A stretch of DNA of 64,000 bases from Chitinophaga eiseniae (GTDB lineage Bacteria; Bacteroidota; Bacteroidia; Chitinophagales; Chitinophagaceae), in assembly GCF_900167135.1 (NCBI RefSeq), contig NZ_FUWZ01000001.1:744001-808000 (forward strand), read 5' to 3'. This document shows positions 8,483-19,619 of this stretch, piece by piece (position 1 is the stretch's first letter; every line of letters starts with the position of its first letter). Below the pieces are notes generated by a model. That model had not been told where the DNA came from and searched no databases. It worked only from the letters and a program-made list of their open reading frames with translations. The translations under genes and the position numbers were made by a program.

Positions 8483-11257
8483 TTAGAGTTTGAAACGGAG
8501 GCCCAGCAGGTACGTCTGGCCGTAGGTGTTTTTGCGGACGAATAGATTTTTACCCACCACCTGTTCAGGTACACCGGCAGCAGATTTTTCCGTGTTGGGG
8601 CTCTTAATGAAGAGCTCATACGGCGTGTTCAGCAGGTTGCCCACTTTAGCGTAAGCGTACAGTTTTTTCCAGATTCTTTTCTCTGCGGAGAAGTCCAGTT
8701 GCACGAAACCTTTCTGCCAGATATCGTTGTTGTGGAACTGGGATACGATATCGATACGTTCGCCGGTATATACCATCGCCAGCTGCGCGTCGAAGCCGGC
8801 ATGGGCGTCTTTATACAGCAGGGAAAGGTTACCGATGTGTTTGGATTGCCCCTGCAACGGGCGTTCCTGGCTAACGGTTTTCTGGGTGATATTACCGTTG
8901 TCTTCCCGGTACCACTGCATTTTGTTGCTGGTGATGGAAGAGTTGGTATAGGTATAGTTCAGGCGGATACCAAATTTGCGGATATACTTGGCGGCTTCCA
9001 GTTCAAAACCATAGTTGGTGGCGGTACCGAAGTTACCGCTCATGAGGTTGATGCTGCGGCCGTTTTGTACGAGCGCAGATTCAATCGGATCTTTGATCCG
9101 TTTGTAGAAAACGCCTGCCAGCAGTTCATCCAGCGCTTTCGGGAAGTATTCGTAACGCAGGTCGAAGTTGTCGGAGCTAGATCTTTTCAGGAAAGGGTTG
9201 CCCACTTCATCGTAGTCCTGGTCGGGATCTCCGCCACGGTGAGGAATGGTTTCATAGAAACCTGGACGGCTGATGGCGGAGTAGTAGGAGAGGCGGATGT
9301 TTCGTTTGCTGTCAGGCATGTATTTGAAGTGAATGCCCGGCAATACGTCCACGTATTTAATAGTACCTGTTTTCCCTTCCACGTTGGACGGTACGGCAGA
9401 TTCCCAGAAAGCTTTGGTATGCTCTACCCGCACGCCGGCGAGCGTTTGCAGGCGGCCGATCTGGAATTTTACCTGACCGTAGTAGGCGCCTACGTTTTCG
9501 GTGAAATCATAGTTCAGGGCGTCGTCAGAAGCGCCCAGCCTGTTAAACAGGGTGAGTTTGTGCGCATCGATGTCGCCGTTGAAGTGCTGCGTGGTGGAGT
9601 CCGGACGCAGGGTGTACTGGTCGTAGTAGCTATGGCGCTGTTTGTTGCGGTACATGCCTCCCACGGAGATCTCAGTTTTGATACCACCGATTTTGGGAGT
9701 ATAGACAAAATTGAGATAACCGCTTTTGTCCTGGTCAGAGTTGCGGGCCCACTCGTGGGTAACGCCGCCCAGTGCGTCCAGCAGCACCGGTTCCTGTTTA
9801 AGGGAGTTGTCTTTCTGTGGTGTAACGCCGGTATTTACATTGAGTTCGGTGCGATCAGGCACGTTGGCAGTCGCTTTGGAATATACGGCTGACCAGTCCA
9901 TATGCAGGTGGTCTGCCAGTTTATGTTTACCCTGTAAGGTAAAGTTACTGATCTGCTGTACGCTGCGCTCACTGCGGTAGTTGTTGCTCACCCTGCCGGA
10001 ACCCGGTACGGTGCGGCCCAGTTCGAGGCTGGTGTCTGAACTGAAGCGGAACAGGTTCTGGCCGAGGTTCATATAGGCAGCGTAGAGGGACAGCTGCTGG
10101 TCGTCGTTGAACTGGTAATCCACTTTGGCGTGCATGCCTGCCCGTTGTTGCTGGATGGAATACTGCCTGTTTTTGGCGGCGGTAAAAGCGGGATCGTTGT
10201 TGTTTTTGTCTACTTCTGTTTGCAGGAACAGGGATTGATTGGAGCGGTAGGTATTTTGATAGCTGATACCGGCGATAGCGCCCAGTTTGCCGTTTTTGCT
10301 GCGGCCGCCGGCGCTGATGCCGAATACGCTGGCTACCGGCGCTTTACCGGTATTAAGGTGCAGCGGGTTGTTGGTGAAATCGCTGAGATGGGCTTCGTAG
10401 GTATTGCCGTTACGCAGGCGAGGGGAGGTTTTGGCAGAACCGCTTCTGCTGAAGCGGGTGAAATCGTTGTCAAACAGCGTTTGTGCGTAACCGATAGCGG
10501 CGTTGGCATTCAGCATAAAATGTTTCGGTGCATCTTTCATCACCATGTTGGTGGCGCCGCCGATGGCATCGCCTTCCATATTGGGCGTGATGGCTTTATA
10601 TACCTCGAGGCGGTCTACCAGGTCGGCCGGGAAGATATCGAGGGGTACGTACCTGTTTTTGTTGTCCGGGCTGGGTATTTTGATACCGTTGATCAGTGTG
10701 TACTGGTATCTTTTATCCATACCGCGGATGATGGCGTACTGGCCGTCGCCGTTGTTGCTGCGTTCCAGGGACACGCCGGAGACGCGCTGCATCACGTTGG
10801 CGATGGTGATGTCCGGTGATACCTGGATGGCGGCTGCAGATACCGCATTCAGCACCATATCCGCTTTCTGTACCGTTTTCAGGGCGCTTTTTTCGCTGCC
10901 TTTGTCGCCTTTGCCGGTGACGGTCAGGGTTTTCAGCGCCACGTCTTTGGATTCCATTTCGATGTTCAGGGTGTTTACCTGTCCTTCGCAGTGGATTTTC
11001 TTTTCCACTTCATGATGCCCGAGATCTTTTACCTTGATCTCATAATCACCCGCAGGCACATCGCGGAAAACGAAACTGCCGTCCAGGCCGGTGGTGCCGC
11101 TGGCAGTATAATGTTCGTTTTTCAGCTTCACCGCTGCTCCTGTCAGCGGCTGTCCTGTTTGTTTGTCGGTTACGGTCCCTCTCACGCCGGTGGTTGTTTG
11201 TGCCAAGGCACAAATTCCCGACATGATAAAGATAAGCAGTGGTAAAAATAACTTCAT
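8483..11257 (-). CDS. TonB-dependent outer-membrane receptor with carboxypeptidase-like N domain
   Basis: A 924-residue receptor. I start it at 11257 because MKLFLPLLIFIMSGICALAQ is a clean signal peptide; an upstream in-frame ATG would add 17 non-signal residues. Residues about 24-100 form a carboxypeptidase-regulatory-like domain (GVRGTVTDKQTGQPLTGAAV, then DGSFVFRDVPAGDYEI). The plug follows (NVMQRVSGVSLERSN, YAIIRGMDKRYQYTLINGI, DRLEVYKAITPNMEGDAIGG). The rest is barrel, ending in YLLGLRFKL. It is not a SusC type: there is no SusD gene beside it. Gene order receptor, beta-helix lipoprotein, phytase suggests import of phytate or its products, or of iron or calcium bound to phytate. Confidence 0.93.
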   Translation of the reverse strand: MKLFLPLLIFIMSGICALAQTTTGVRGTVTDKQTGQPLTGAAVKLKNEHYTASGTTGLDGSFVFRDVPAGDYEIKVKDLGHHEVEKKIHCEGQVNTLNIEMESKDVALKTLTVTGKGDKGSEKSALKTVQKADMVLNAVSAAAIQVSPDITIANVMQRVSGVSLERSNNGDGQYAIIRGMDKRYQYTLINGIKIPSPDNKNRYVPLDIFPADLVDRLEVYKAITPNMEGDAIGGATNMVMKDAPKHFMLNANAAIGYAQTLFDNDFTRFSRSGSAKTSPRLRNGNTYEAHLSDFTNNPLHLNTGKAPVASVFGISAGGRSKNGKLGAIAGISYQNTYRSNQSLFLQTEVDKNNNDPAFTAAKNRQYSIQQQRAGMHAKVDYQFNDDQQLSLYAAYMNLGQNLFRFSSDTSLELGRTVPGSGRVSNNYRSERSVQQISNFTLQGKHKLADHLHMDWSAVYSKATANVPDRTELNVNTGVTPQKDNSLKQEPVLLDALGGVTHEWARNSDQDKSGYLNFVYTPKIGGIKTEISVGGMYRNKQRHSYYDQYTLRPDSTTQHFNGDIDAHKLTLFNRLGASDDALNYDFTENVGAYYGQVKFQIGRLQTLAGVRVEHTKAFWESAVPSNVEGKTGTIKYVDVLPGIHFKYMPDSKRNIRLSYYSAISRPGFYETIPHRGGDPDQDYDEVGNPFLKRSSSDNFDLRYEYFPKALDELLAGVFYKRIKDPIESALVQNGRSINLMSGNFGTATNYGFELEAAKYIRKFGIRLNYTYTNSSITSNKMQWYREDNGNITQKTVSQERPLQGQSKHIGNLSLLYKDAHAGFDAQLAMVYTGERIDIVSQFHNNDIWQKGFVQLDFSAEKRIWKKLYAYAKVGNLLNTPYELFIKSPNTEKSAAGVPEQVVGKNLFVRKNTYGQTYLLGLRFKL

Positions 11258-11494
11258 ACAGAGTGGTTTTGTCGGGGCGAAATAACCGTTCTTCCAGCAC
11301 TGTAGCACTATAGAGGCCGTTAAGTCTTTATGAAGGAATTGTGAAGTTTGTATTAAGTTTCCGCAAACACGCTGAAGCGTTTTAGCAGGCCATCAAAATA
11401 TCTTATCGACCGTTCATAATTCGAATGCCTGATTGCTGATATTTTTTATTATCATAGTATCGCTTTTAAAATCTTATTAAAATCTTATTGCGAT
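11258..11494. promoter_or_regulatory. Divergent intergenic region between TonB receptor and Gfo/Idh genes
   Basis: This 237-base spacer must hold the promoters of the leftward phytase operon and the rightward oxidoreductase. I find no convincing TAnnTTTG box in either direction, so control may depend on an alternative sigma factor or an activator. The right half is strongly A/T-rich (11440-11490). Confidence 0.4.
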
Positions 11495-12883
11495 ATGTCA
11501 GACCAATCCCGCAGGAAGTTTATCAAACACATTGGCAGCACGGCGGCGCTGCTGGGCATCGGCCAACTGGCGGCCCTTGGCCGGGAAAACGAACCGGTGA
11601 CCCTCCTGCAACCGGAACAGCCATTTGCCGCTAACGACAAAATCCGCCTGGCCTGCGTAGGCATGGGCATCATGGGCTTTGGCGACGTGGATACCGCCAT
11701 TAAGGTACCCGGCGTGGAATTCGTGGCGGCAGCCGACCTGTACACCGGCCACCTGGACCGTGTAAAAGAGGTCTACGGTCCCAACATATTCACCACCCGC
11801 GACTACCGCGAACTGCTGCAACGCAAAGACATCGACGCCATCATCGTGGCTACGCCCGACCACTGGCACGACACCATCTCCATCGCAGCCATGGAAGCAG
11901 GTAAAGCGGTCTACTGTGAGAAACCAATGGTACAGCAGGTAGAAGAAGGACATAAAGTGATCGCCACGCAACAACGCACCAAAGCGGTGTTCCAGGTGGG
12001 CAGCCAGCGGGTAAGCAGCATCGCCCTCGCGGAGGCGCGTAAACGCTACCAGGCCGGTGAAATCGGTCAGTTGAACGTGGTGGAGGCCCGCATGGACCGT
12101 CACAGCGCACTCGGCGCCTGGCAGTATTCCATCCCTACAGACGCTTCTCCCGCCACCGTGGATTTTGATGCTTTCCTGAAAGACACCGCTAAAGTACCTT
12201 TCGACGCCAAACGGTTTTTCCGCTGGCGCAACTATCAGGCCTACGGCACCGGCATCCCCGGCGACCTGTTTGTACACCTGATCTCCGGCCTGCATTTTAT
12301 CACCGGTTCACTCGGCCCCACCAGCATATACGCCAGCGGCAGCCTTTCACAATGGAAAGATGGCCGCGACGTGCCCGATGTAGTGGTGGCTATTTTTGAC
12401 TATCCGGAAACCAAAGAACACCCGGCCTTCCAGATGACCCTCCGCGTTAATTTCGCAGACGGCAGCGGCGGCGGCGAATATACCCGCCTGATCGGTACCG
12501 ACGGTGTAATGGAAATAGGATGGAACGACTTTAAAATCAAAAAACATAAACTGCCTGAAGCACCCGGCTATGGCGGTTGGGACACCTTCCGCACCTTCTC
12601 CGAAAAACAACAGGCGGAGTTTGTGAAAGACTATAACGCCCATTATGGCGGCAACAAAGGCAAAGCGGTGGAGACGACCAGTAACTACGCTGCACCTGCG
12701 GGATACGACGACCGCCTGGACCACTTCAAAAATTTCTTTGAATCCATGCGTACAGGCAAGACCGTAGTGGAAGATGCTACCTTCGGTCTTCGCGCCGCCG
12801 GGCCGGCCCTGGTGACCAACCAGAGCTACTTCAGTAAAAAAATGCTCCGCTGGGACCCGGTGAAAATGCGCGTGCTGGCATAA
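11495..12883 (+). CDS. Gfo/Idh/MocA family oxidoreductase with Tat signal
   Basis: A 462-residue NAD(P)-dependent oxidoreductase of the glucose-fructose oxidoreductase type. The N terminus MSDQSRRKFIKHIG has the twin-arginine pattern followed by a hydrophobic stretch, so it is probably exported folded with its cofactor. The Rossmann domain begins about residue 50 (RLACVGMGIMGFG), and the family motif CEKPM is near residue 143. The C-terminal half is the dimerisation and substrate domain. Many Bacteroidota sugar-modifying enzymes and family GH109 hydrolases look like this, so the substrate cannot be named. It is followed by its own terminator at 12918. Confidence 0.9.
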   Translation: MSDQSRRKFIKHIGSTAALLGIGQLAALGRENEPVTLLQPEQPFAANDKIRLACVGMGIMGFGDVDTAIKVPGVEFVAAADLYTGHLDRVKEVYGPNIFTTRDYRELLQRKDIDAIIVATPDHWHDTISIAAMEAGKAVYCEKPMVQQVEEGHKVIATQQRTKAVFQVGSQRVSSIALAEARKRYQAGEIGQLNVVEARMDRHSALGAWQYSIPTDASPATVDFDAFLKDTAKVPFDAKRFFRWRNYQAYGTGIPGDLFVHLISGLHFITGSLGPTSIYASGSLSQWKDGRDVPDVVVAIFDYPETKEHPAFQMTLRVNFADGSGGGEYTRLIGTDGVMEIGWNDFKIKKHKLPEAPGYGGWDTFRTFSEKQQAEFVKDYNAHYGGNKGKAVETTSNYAAPAGYDDRLDHFKNFFESMRTGKTVVEDATFGLRAAGPALVTNQSYFSKKMLRWDPVKMRVLA

Positions 12884-12917
12884 TCAAAAGCTGCAGCCAA
12901 AACATGTTCAAAATACG

Positions 12918-12951
12918 GGCGTCATGGTAATCTTTCCATGGCGCCTTTTTT
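12918..12951 (+). terminator. Terminator after the Gfo/Idh gene
   Basis: GGCGTCATGG at 12918-12927 pairs with CCATGGCGCC at 12936-12945 (one G-T pair), followed by six T residues. Confidence 0.85.
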
Positions 12952-13002
12952 ATGCGGAAAATATCGGCCGCAATTGCTTAAATTGGGTAAAACCTGTTTT
13001 AC

Positions 13003-15117
13003 ATGAAGAAAGTAAGTTTACTTGTAGTCGCAGGAATTGTGTTATTGTCTTGTCAAGAAAAGAAAAAAAATATGAACAACCAGGAGAATTTTCAGCCACC
13101 AGTCGCGGAAAAGATACCGAAAGAGCTAACGATACACGGTGACACCAGGATCGATAACTATTACTGGATGAACAACCGGGAAGATCCCAAAGTACTGTCC
13201 TGGCTAACCGCCGAAAACGCCTACCTCGACTCCGTGATGGCTCCCGAAAAAGACCTGCGGACCAAACTGTTTGAAGAGATGAAAGGCCGCATCAAAGAAA
13301 CGGATATGAGCGTGCCCTATCTTAAAAACGGTTATTACTACTACTCCCGTTTTGAAAAGGGAAAAGAATATCCCATCTACTGCCGTAAAAAAGGTAGTCT
13401 CGAGGCGGACGAGGAAATCATCCTCAATGTCAATGACCTGGCTGTGGGACATACCTATTGCGCCGTAACGGGACTGAGTGTCAGCCCCGATACCAAACTG
13501 CTGGCCTATGGCATCGATACGGTTAGCCGTCGCCGTTATACCATCCATATCAAGAACCTGGAAACAGGGGAAGTCTTCACAGATGCCATCACTGAAACAA
13601 CCGGCGGTTCCTGCTGGGCCAACGATAACAAGACATTCTTCTACAGCCGTAAAGATACCGTTACCCTTCGTGCCGACCGGATCATGAAACACGTACTGGG
13701 CAACAATGCGGACAAAGAAGTATACCACGAGAAAGATGAAACATTCAGCCTCAGTTTACAGAAAACAAAATCCGGCAAATACATCATTATCCACAGCGGC
13801 AGCACCCTTTCTTCCGAAAGCCGCGTGCTCGATGCTTCTAAACCCGACGGTGCTTTCGCCGTGTTCCAGCCGCGCACCAAAGACATGTTGTACGACATCG
13901 ATCATAAAGACGATAAGTTTTACATCATCACCAACTGGAACGCGCTGAACTTCCGGCTGATGGAAACTCCGCTGGACAAAACCGGCCGTGATCACTGGAA
14001 AGAAGTCATCCCTCACCGCAGCGACGTGCTGCTGTCCGGCCTGGATGTTTTCAAAGAATTCATGGTGCTGGAAGAAAGGAAAAACGGGCTTACACAGATC
14101 CGCGTGATCAACGATAAAACACACCAGGAAAAATACCTCTCTTTCGCAGAACCGGCGTATGACGCCTACCTGGGGAACAACCCGGAGATGGACAGCAAAG
14201 AACTGCGCTACCACTATACTTCCATGATCACGCCCAACTCCGTGTATGATTACAACATGGAAACCGGTAAGCAGGAACTGAAACGCCAGCAGGAAGTGCT
14301 CGGCGGTTATGATCCGAAAAACTACACCACGGAAAGGCTCATGGCCACCGCTACAGACGGTACCAAAGTGCCTGTTTCCATTGTCTATAAAAAAGACTTC
14401 CACAAAAACGGGAAAGCACCGCTGTTGCTTTACGGATACGGTTCCTATGGCAACAGTATCGATGCCGGTTTCAGTTCCAACAGAATCAGCCTGCTGGACC
14501 GGGGCTTTGCTTTCGCCATCGCGCATGTGCGCGGTGGACAGGAAATGGGACGCCAGTGGTATGAAGATGGTAAGATGTTCAAAAAGAAAAACACCTTTAC
14601 CGATTTCATCGACTGCGCCGATTTTCTCGTGAAACAAAACTATACCAATCCCGGCCAGCTGTACGCTATGGGCGGCAGCGCCGGCGGCCTGCTGATGGGC
14701 GCGGTGGTGAATATGCGGCCGGAGCTGTTCCATGGCGTAGTGGCAGCTGTACCGTTTGTAGACGTGGTGACGACCATGCTGGATGAAAGCATTCCGCTCA
14801 CCACCGGCGAATTCGATGAATGGGGCAACCCCAAGAACAAAGATGCTTATGAGTACATGAAGTCCTATTCACCGTATGATAACGTGACCGCCAAAGACTA
14901 TCCCAATATGCTGGTGACCACCGGTCTGCACGATTCACAGGTGCAATACTGGGAGCCTGCCAAATGGGTGGCCAAACTGCGGGAACTGAAAACAGACAAA
15001 AATATGCTGCTGCTGCATACTAATATGGAAGCCGGCCACGGTGGCGCCTCCGGACGGTTTGAGGCACTGAAGGAAGTAGCGCTGGAATACGCGTTTTTCC
15101 TGAAGTTGGCGAAGTAG
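13003..15117 (+). CDS. Prolyl oligopeptidase family serine peptidase (S9A), lipoprotein
   Basis: A 704-residue peptidase resembling oligopeptidase B / prolyl oligopeptidase. MKKVSLLVVAGIVLLSC gives a lipoprotein signal with Cys17. Residues about 40-410 form the seven-bladed propeller (DTRIDNYYWMNNREDPKVL is the usual opening). The C-terminal alpha/beta hydrolase carries Ser559 in GGSAGG, Asp644 in GLHDSQVQ and His679 in EAGHGG, so the triad is complete. It should cleave short peptides in the periplasm or at the surface. The stop is 2 bases before a large palindromic repeat shared with two other loci. Confidence 0.93.
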   Translation: MKKVSLLVVAGIVLLSCQEKKKNMNNQENFQPPVAEKIPKELTIHGDTRIDNYYWMNNREDPKVLSWLTAENAYLDSVMAPEKDLRTKLFEEMKGRIKETDMSVPYLKNGYYYYSRFEKGKEYPIYCRKKGSLEADEEIILNVNDLAVGHTYCAVTGLSVSPDTKLLAYGIDTVSRRRYTIHIKNLETGEVFTDAITETTGGSCWANDNKTFFYSRKDTVTLRADRIMKHVLGNNADKEVYHEKDETFSLSLQKTKSGKYIIIHSGSTLSSESRVLDASKPDGAFAVFQPRTKDMLYDIDHKDDKFYIITNWNALNFRLMETPLDKTGRDHWKEVIPHRSDVLLSGLDVFKEFMVLEERKNGLTQIRVINDKTHQEKYLSFAEPAYDAYLGNNPEMDSKELRYHYTSMITPNSVYDYNMETGKQELKRQQEVLGGYDPKNYTTERLMATATDGTKVPVSIVYKKDFHKNGKAPLLLYGYGSYGNSIDAGFSSNRISLLDRGFAFAIAHVRGGQEMGRQWYEDGKMFKKKNTFTDFIDCADFLVKQNYTNPGQLYAMGGSAGGLLMGAVVNMRPELFHGVVAAVPFVDVVTTMLDESIPLTTGEFDEWGNPKNKDAYEYMKSYSPYDNVTAKDYPNMLVTTGLHDSQVQYWEPAKWVAKLRELKTDKNMLLLHTNMEAGHGGASGRFEALKEVALEYAFFLKLAK

Positions 15118-15118
15118 T

Positions 15119-15273
15119 CACGCAAAGGCGCTAAGCAGCAAAGGCGCTAAGATTTTATAAGATTAACAAGAAAGCAAAGGAGCGAAGATCAATTCAATTT
15201 GATCTTCGCTCCTTTGCTTTCTTTATTTCTTATTAATTTTCTTAGCGCCTTTGCTGCTTAGCGCCTTTGCGTG
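15119..15273. repeat. Nested double palindrome, copy 1
   Basis: The outer arms are perfect 33-base inverted repeats (15119-15151 and 15241-15273) made of CGCAAAGGCGCTAAGCA-type units. Inside them a perfect 25-base inverted repeat (15168-15192 and 15199-15223) contains the core GCAAAGGAGCGAAGATCA. The element fills the gap between the S9 peptidase stop and the murI stop, which converge on it, and could end transcription both ways. Copies 2 and 3 are at 59851 and 62675. Confidence 0.95.
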
Positions 15274-15280
15274 AACAGAA

Positions 15281-16096
15281 TTATATTGGTATCTTCTCCG
15301 ACTGTACTGCTTTGCCAAAGAAGATCTCCGCCATCACATCAAAAATGCCAGGATCGTCTGTGGTAAAGAACCGGCGCTGGCTGTTGCGGCTCAGGCGGGA
15401 CTCCATTTCCGGATGACGTTTCAGGTAATCCTTGAGGCTGTGCGCCACCACTTTTCCTTGCGACAGTACGGTGATGCCGCCGGGAAGGTGCTGCCGTATC
15501 TTTTTCATCAGCAGCGGGTAGTGGGTGCATCCCAGCACCAGCGTGTCTATGTTGGATGACTGGGACAGTATCTTGTCCAGGTATTCCTTCACAAAATAGT
15601 CGGCGCCGGCGCTTTCGTGCTCATTATTTTCCACCAGTGGCACCCACATGGGGCAGGCCAGCTGATAGGTTTGTACTTCCGGGAAGAATTTTTTGATTTC
15701 TATCGGGTACGATGCTGAAGCCACGGTCCCTTTGGTGGCCAGGATGCCCACTTCACCGGTCTGGGTAAGGGTCCCTACCATTTCGGTGGTGGGGCGTATT
15801 ACGCCCAGAACGCGCCTGTCGGGGGCTATCTGCGGAAGGTCTTTCTGCTGTATGGTACGCAGCGCTTTGGCGGAGGCGGTGTTACAGGCCAGGACAACCA
15901 GCGGGCAGCCCATGTCGAACAGCTGTCGTACGCATTGCAGCGTATAGGCGTGAATGGTGTCAAAGCCGCGGTTGCCATACGGCGCACGGGCGTTGTCGCC
16001 AAGATAAATGTAGTCGTATTGCGGCAGTTCCGCGATGATTTCCTTCAGCACGGTAAGGCCGCCATAGCCGGAGTCGAAAACGCCGATAGGGCCCAT
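15281..16096 (-). CDS. murI: Glutamate racemase
   Basis: MurI interconverts L- and D-glutamate for peptidoglycan synthesis in the cytoplasm. The 271-residue protein begins MGPIGVFDSGYGGLTVLKEI, the family opening, and has both catalytic cysteines: VLACNTASAKALR near residue 90 and VLGCTHYPLL near residue 190. It starts 11 bases after the carbonic anhydrase stop on the same strand, so the two are probably one operon. The 3' end abuts the large palindrome at 15119-15273. Length is normal. Confidence 0.96.
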   Translation of the reverse strand: MGPIGVFDSGYGGLTVLKEIIAELPQYDYIYLGDNARAPYGNRGFDTIHAYTLQCVRQLFDMGCPLVVLACNTASAKALRTIQQKDLPQIAPDRRVLGVIRPTTEMVGTLTQTGEVGILATKGTVASASYPIEIKKFFPEVQTYQLACPMWVPLVENNEHESAGADYFVKEYLDKILSQSSNIDTLVLGCTHYPLLMKKIRQHLPGGITVLSQGKVVAHSLKDYLKRHPEMESRLSRNSQRRFFTTDDPGIFDVMAEIFFGKAVQSEKIPI

Positions 16097-16107
16097 GACG
16101 ATATGCT

Positions 16108-16773
16108 TTATTGGTTATTCTCTTTTTGCATGATGCCGGAACCAGTCAGGTCGTATATCTTCTGGATCTCGTGCAGTACCCCTTCGAAATCAATCTGCAG
16201 GTCTTTCAGCTGGCCGTTTTTGATGTCGTACACCCATCCGTGCACGGTAGGGAAACCTTTGGCCAGGTACGACTTCTGTACCGCCGCTGTTTTGATGACA
16301 TTGATGGCCTGTTCCTGCACATTCAGCTCCACCAGGCGGTTGTAACGATCGTGTTCATCCTGGATGGCATTGAGCTCATCCATATGCAGGCGGTATACAT
16401 CGCGGATGTTACGCAGCCAGGGATTGAGGATGCCCAGGTCTTTGGGCTGCATGGCGGCTTTAACGCCTCCACAGTTGTAATGCCCGCAGACAACGATATG
16501 TTTCACCTCGAGGTGTACCACGGCGTAGTTGATGACCGCCATCACGTTCAGGTCGGTATTGGGCACCACGTTGGCGATGTTGCGGTGTACAAATATTTCA
16601 CCGGCGCCCAGTCCCATGATTTCATTGGTAGGTACCCGGCTGTCACTGCAACCGATATAAAGGTACTCCGGCGTCTGGGTGTCCGCCATCTTTTCAAAGA
16701 ACTCCGCGTCGGTGGCCAGCTTGGATGCTATCCACTGGCGGTTGTTTTCAAATACCTGGTTATAAGTTGTCAT
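16108..16773 (-). CDS. can: Beta-class carbonic anhydrase
   Basis: This 221-residue zinc enzyme interconverts carbon dioxide and bicarbonate. The zinc and dyad residues are visible: CSDSRVP (first Cys, Asp and Arg, near residues 42-48) and HYNCGG (His and second Cys, near residues 98-103). It is cytoplasmic, with no signal peptide. It is the upstream gene of a minus-strand pair with murI. Bicarbonate supply for carboxylating enzymes is the usual role. No match to the TAnnTTTG box is perfect upstream; TATCTTTA at 16792-16799 is the closest. Confidence 0.95.
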   Translation of the reverse strand: MTTYNQVFENNRQWIASKLATDAEFFEKMADTQTPEYLYIGCSDSRVPTNEIMGLGAGEIFVHRNIANVVPNTDLNVMAVINYAVVHLEVKHIVVCGHYNCGGVKAAMQPKDLGILNPWLRNIRDVYRLHMDELNAIQDEHDRYNRLVELNVQEQAINVIKTAAVQKSYLAKGFPTVHGWVYDIKNGQLKDLQIDFEGVLHEIQKIYDLTGSGIMQKENNQ

Positions 16774-16876
16774 TGCCGTAATATTTTGGACTAAAGATAC
16801 GTACAGAATGATAAAAGGAAATACAAAGCCTTAAAAATCAAGCATTAAATATTGATTTTGATATGGATCTGTTAAC

Positions 16877-18579
<1,703 letters not shown>

Positions 18580-18595
18580 ATTATCTGTAAAGCAT

Positions 18596-18638
18596 AAAAG
18601 CGAAGACCTGAGCATTCCGCTCAGGTCTTCGCTTTTTT
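18596..18638. terminator. Bidirectional terminator between ABC-F and response regulator genes
   Basis: A perfect 18-bp stem (18596-18613 with 18619-18636) around GCGAAGACCTGAGC, five-base loop, with T residues on both strands. It serves two convergent genes. Confidence 0.93.
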
Positions 18639-18666
18639 AGTTGGAATAGTAGTTAGTAAGCAAGGA

Positions 18667-19062
18667 CTAAAGGTATTCTTCTATTACCTTCATTTTATTC
18701 TTGTCCAGTGGCTTGGTAATATACGCCATCAGTTCAGGGGTATGTTGCACTTTCTGCATGTCACGTACGTCCACGGAAGAGGAGCACATGATAATAGGAA
18801 TATTGTTTTTGAGCGATGATTTCAGTCCGCGGTAAGCCTCTATAAAATCCCATCCGTTCATCCGCTGCATGTTCATGTCCAGGATGATGAGAGCAGGCAG
18901 CGTAGGTTGTGGATTGCTGGATAGCTGTTCCAGCGCTTCTTCCGCACACAGGAAGGAATTAATGACAAGATTATCGTCCTGTTGCACCAACATCTTTTTG
19001 ATAATGAAGTGGAAAATTTCATCATCATCTACAACGTACACTATTTTGTTCATGTCTTCCAT
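18667..19062 (-). CDS. Single-domain response regulator
   Basis: A 131-residue CheY-like receiver with no output domain. The acidic pocket is VVDDDE near residue 10, the phosphate-accepting Asp is in LIILDMNMQRMNGW near residue 62, and the conserved Lys is in YITKPLD near the end. A second ATG three codons in (19053) would give MNKIVYVVDDDE, the more usual receiver start; I cannot decide between them. No kinase gene is adjacent, so it is an orphan. It probably relays phosphate or acts by protein contact, as many stand-alone receivers in Bacteroidota do. Confidence 0.9.
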   Translation of the reverse strand: MEDMNKIVYVVDDDEIFHFIIKKMLVQQDDNLVINSFLCAEEALEQLSSNPQPTLPALIILDMNMQRMNGWDFIEAYRGLKSSLKNNIPIIMCSSSVDVRDMQKVQHTPELMAYITKPLDKNKMKVIEEYL

Positions 19063-19619
19063 GCTTATGGTTTAATTGGGCTGCTGAACTGGTCCGGTCA
19101 AATAGCATCGGCACACAAAAAAATAGGGAATGCAATTCCTGTATCAGAGTTCCTGTCTGCATTAAATGACTACGATTCAGGGCATAACAAATACTGAAAT
19201 CGCAGATCGTTTTCATGACATAAAACGGGTTAAAGCTGGTACATATACTCAGGTCACATCCTCGATTCAAAGCATTGGTCCCGGTAATTCCACCATTTTT
19301 TAGGCGGCCTTAGGCTATTTTGTAATTATAGTCGCAAAGAACGTTAATTTAATTTTATTTTTATATATAACTTTTTATCAATAACTAATCGTTAACAATT
19401 AGCGGCTGTTGAAAAATTATCTGTCATTCTTACTGGTGGCTGCTTTGCGAGGGAATCTAATCTTGATCGAAGAGGGTGGGGACTGAGAAAAGCGTGTTTA
19501 TTTGTGCCTCTGATGACCACTGCGACAAACCGTATATTATTAGTATACTGTTGTTAAAACCGGTATAAAAAAAGCAGGACAATGATGTCCTGCTTTTATG
19601 TTGATTATCTTTTATCAGA
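19063..19619. other. Gene-poor 557-base region
   Basis: I see no convincing gene here. The left part lies upstream of the response regulator and should hold its promoter, but no clear TAnnTTTG box is visible. The middle (19330-19400) is very A/T-rich and includes an 18-base near-palindrome CTAATCGTTAACAATTAG at 19385-19402 with one mismatched pair, a possible regulator site. The right end holds the terminator of the next gene at 19567-19598. Confidence 0.6.
19567..19598 (-). terminator. Terminator of the coiled-coil membrane protein gene
   Basis: AAAAGCAGGACA pairs perfectly with TGTCCTGCTTTT around an ATGA loop. Read on the minus strand it is followed by a run of T residues. Confidence 0.9.

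Noticed and set aside
15119-15273. Possibility that the large palindromes are tRNA or other structured RNA genes
   Set aside because: They are perfect nested inverted repeats without a cloverleaf, anticodon arm or conserved RNA motifs, and contain no known RNA family signature that I recognise.
19075-19510. Two short minus-strand frames near 19.1 and 19.5 kb that both translate to a VPxLFD-type motif, suggesting a degenerate repeat
   Set aside because: Nucleotide alignment of the two stretches gives only scattered matches, so shared ancestry is not supported by what I can see.
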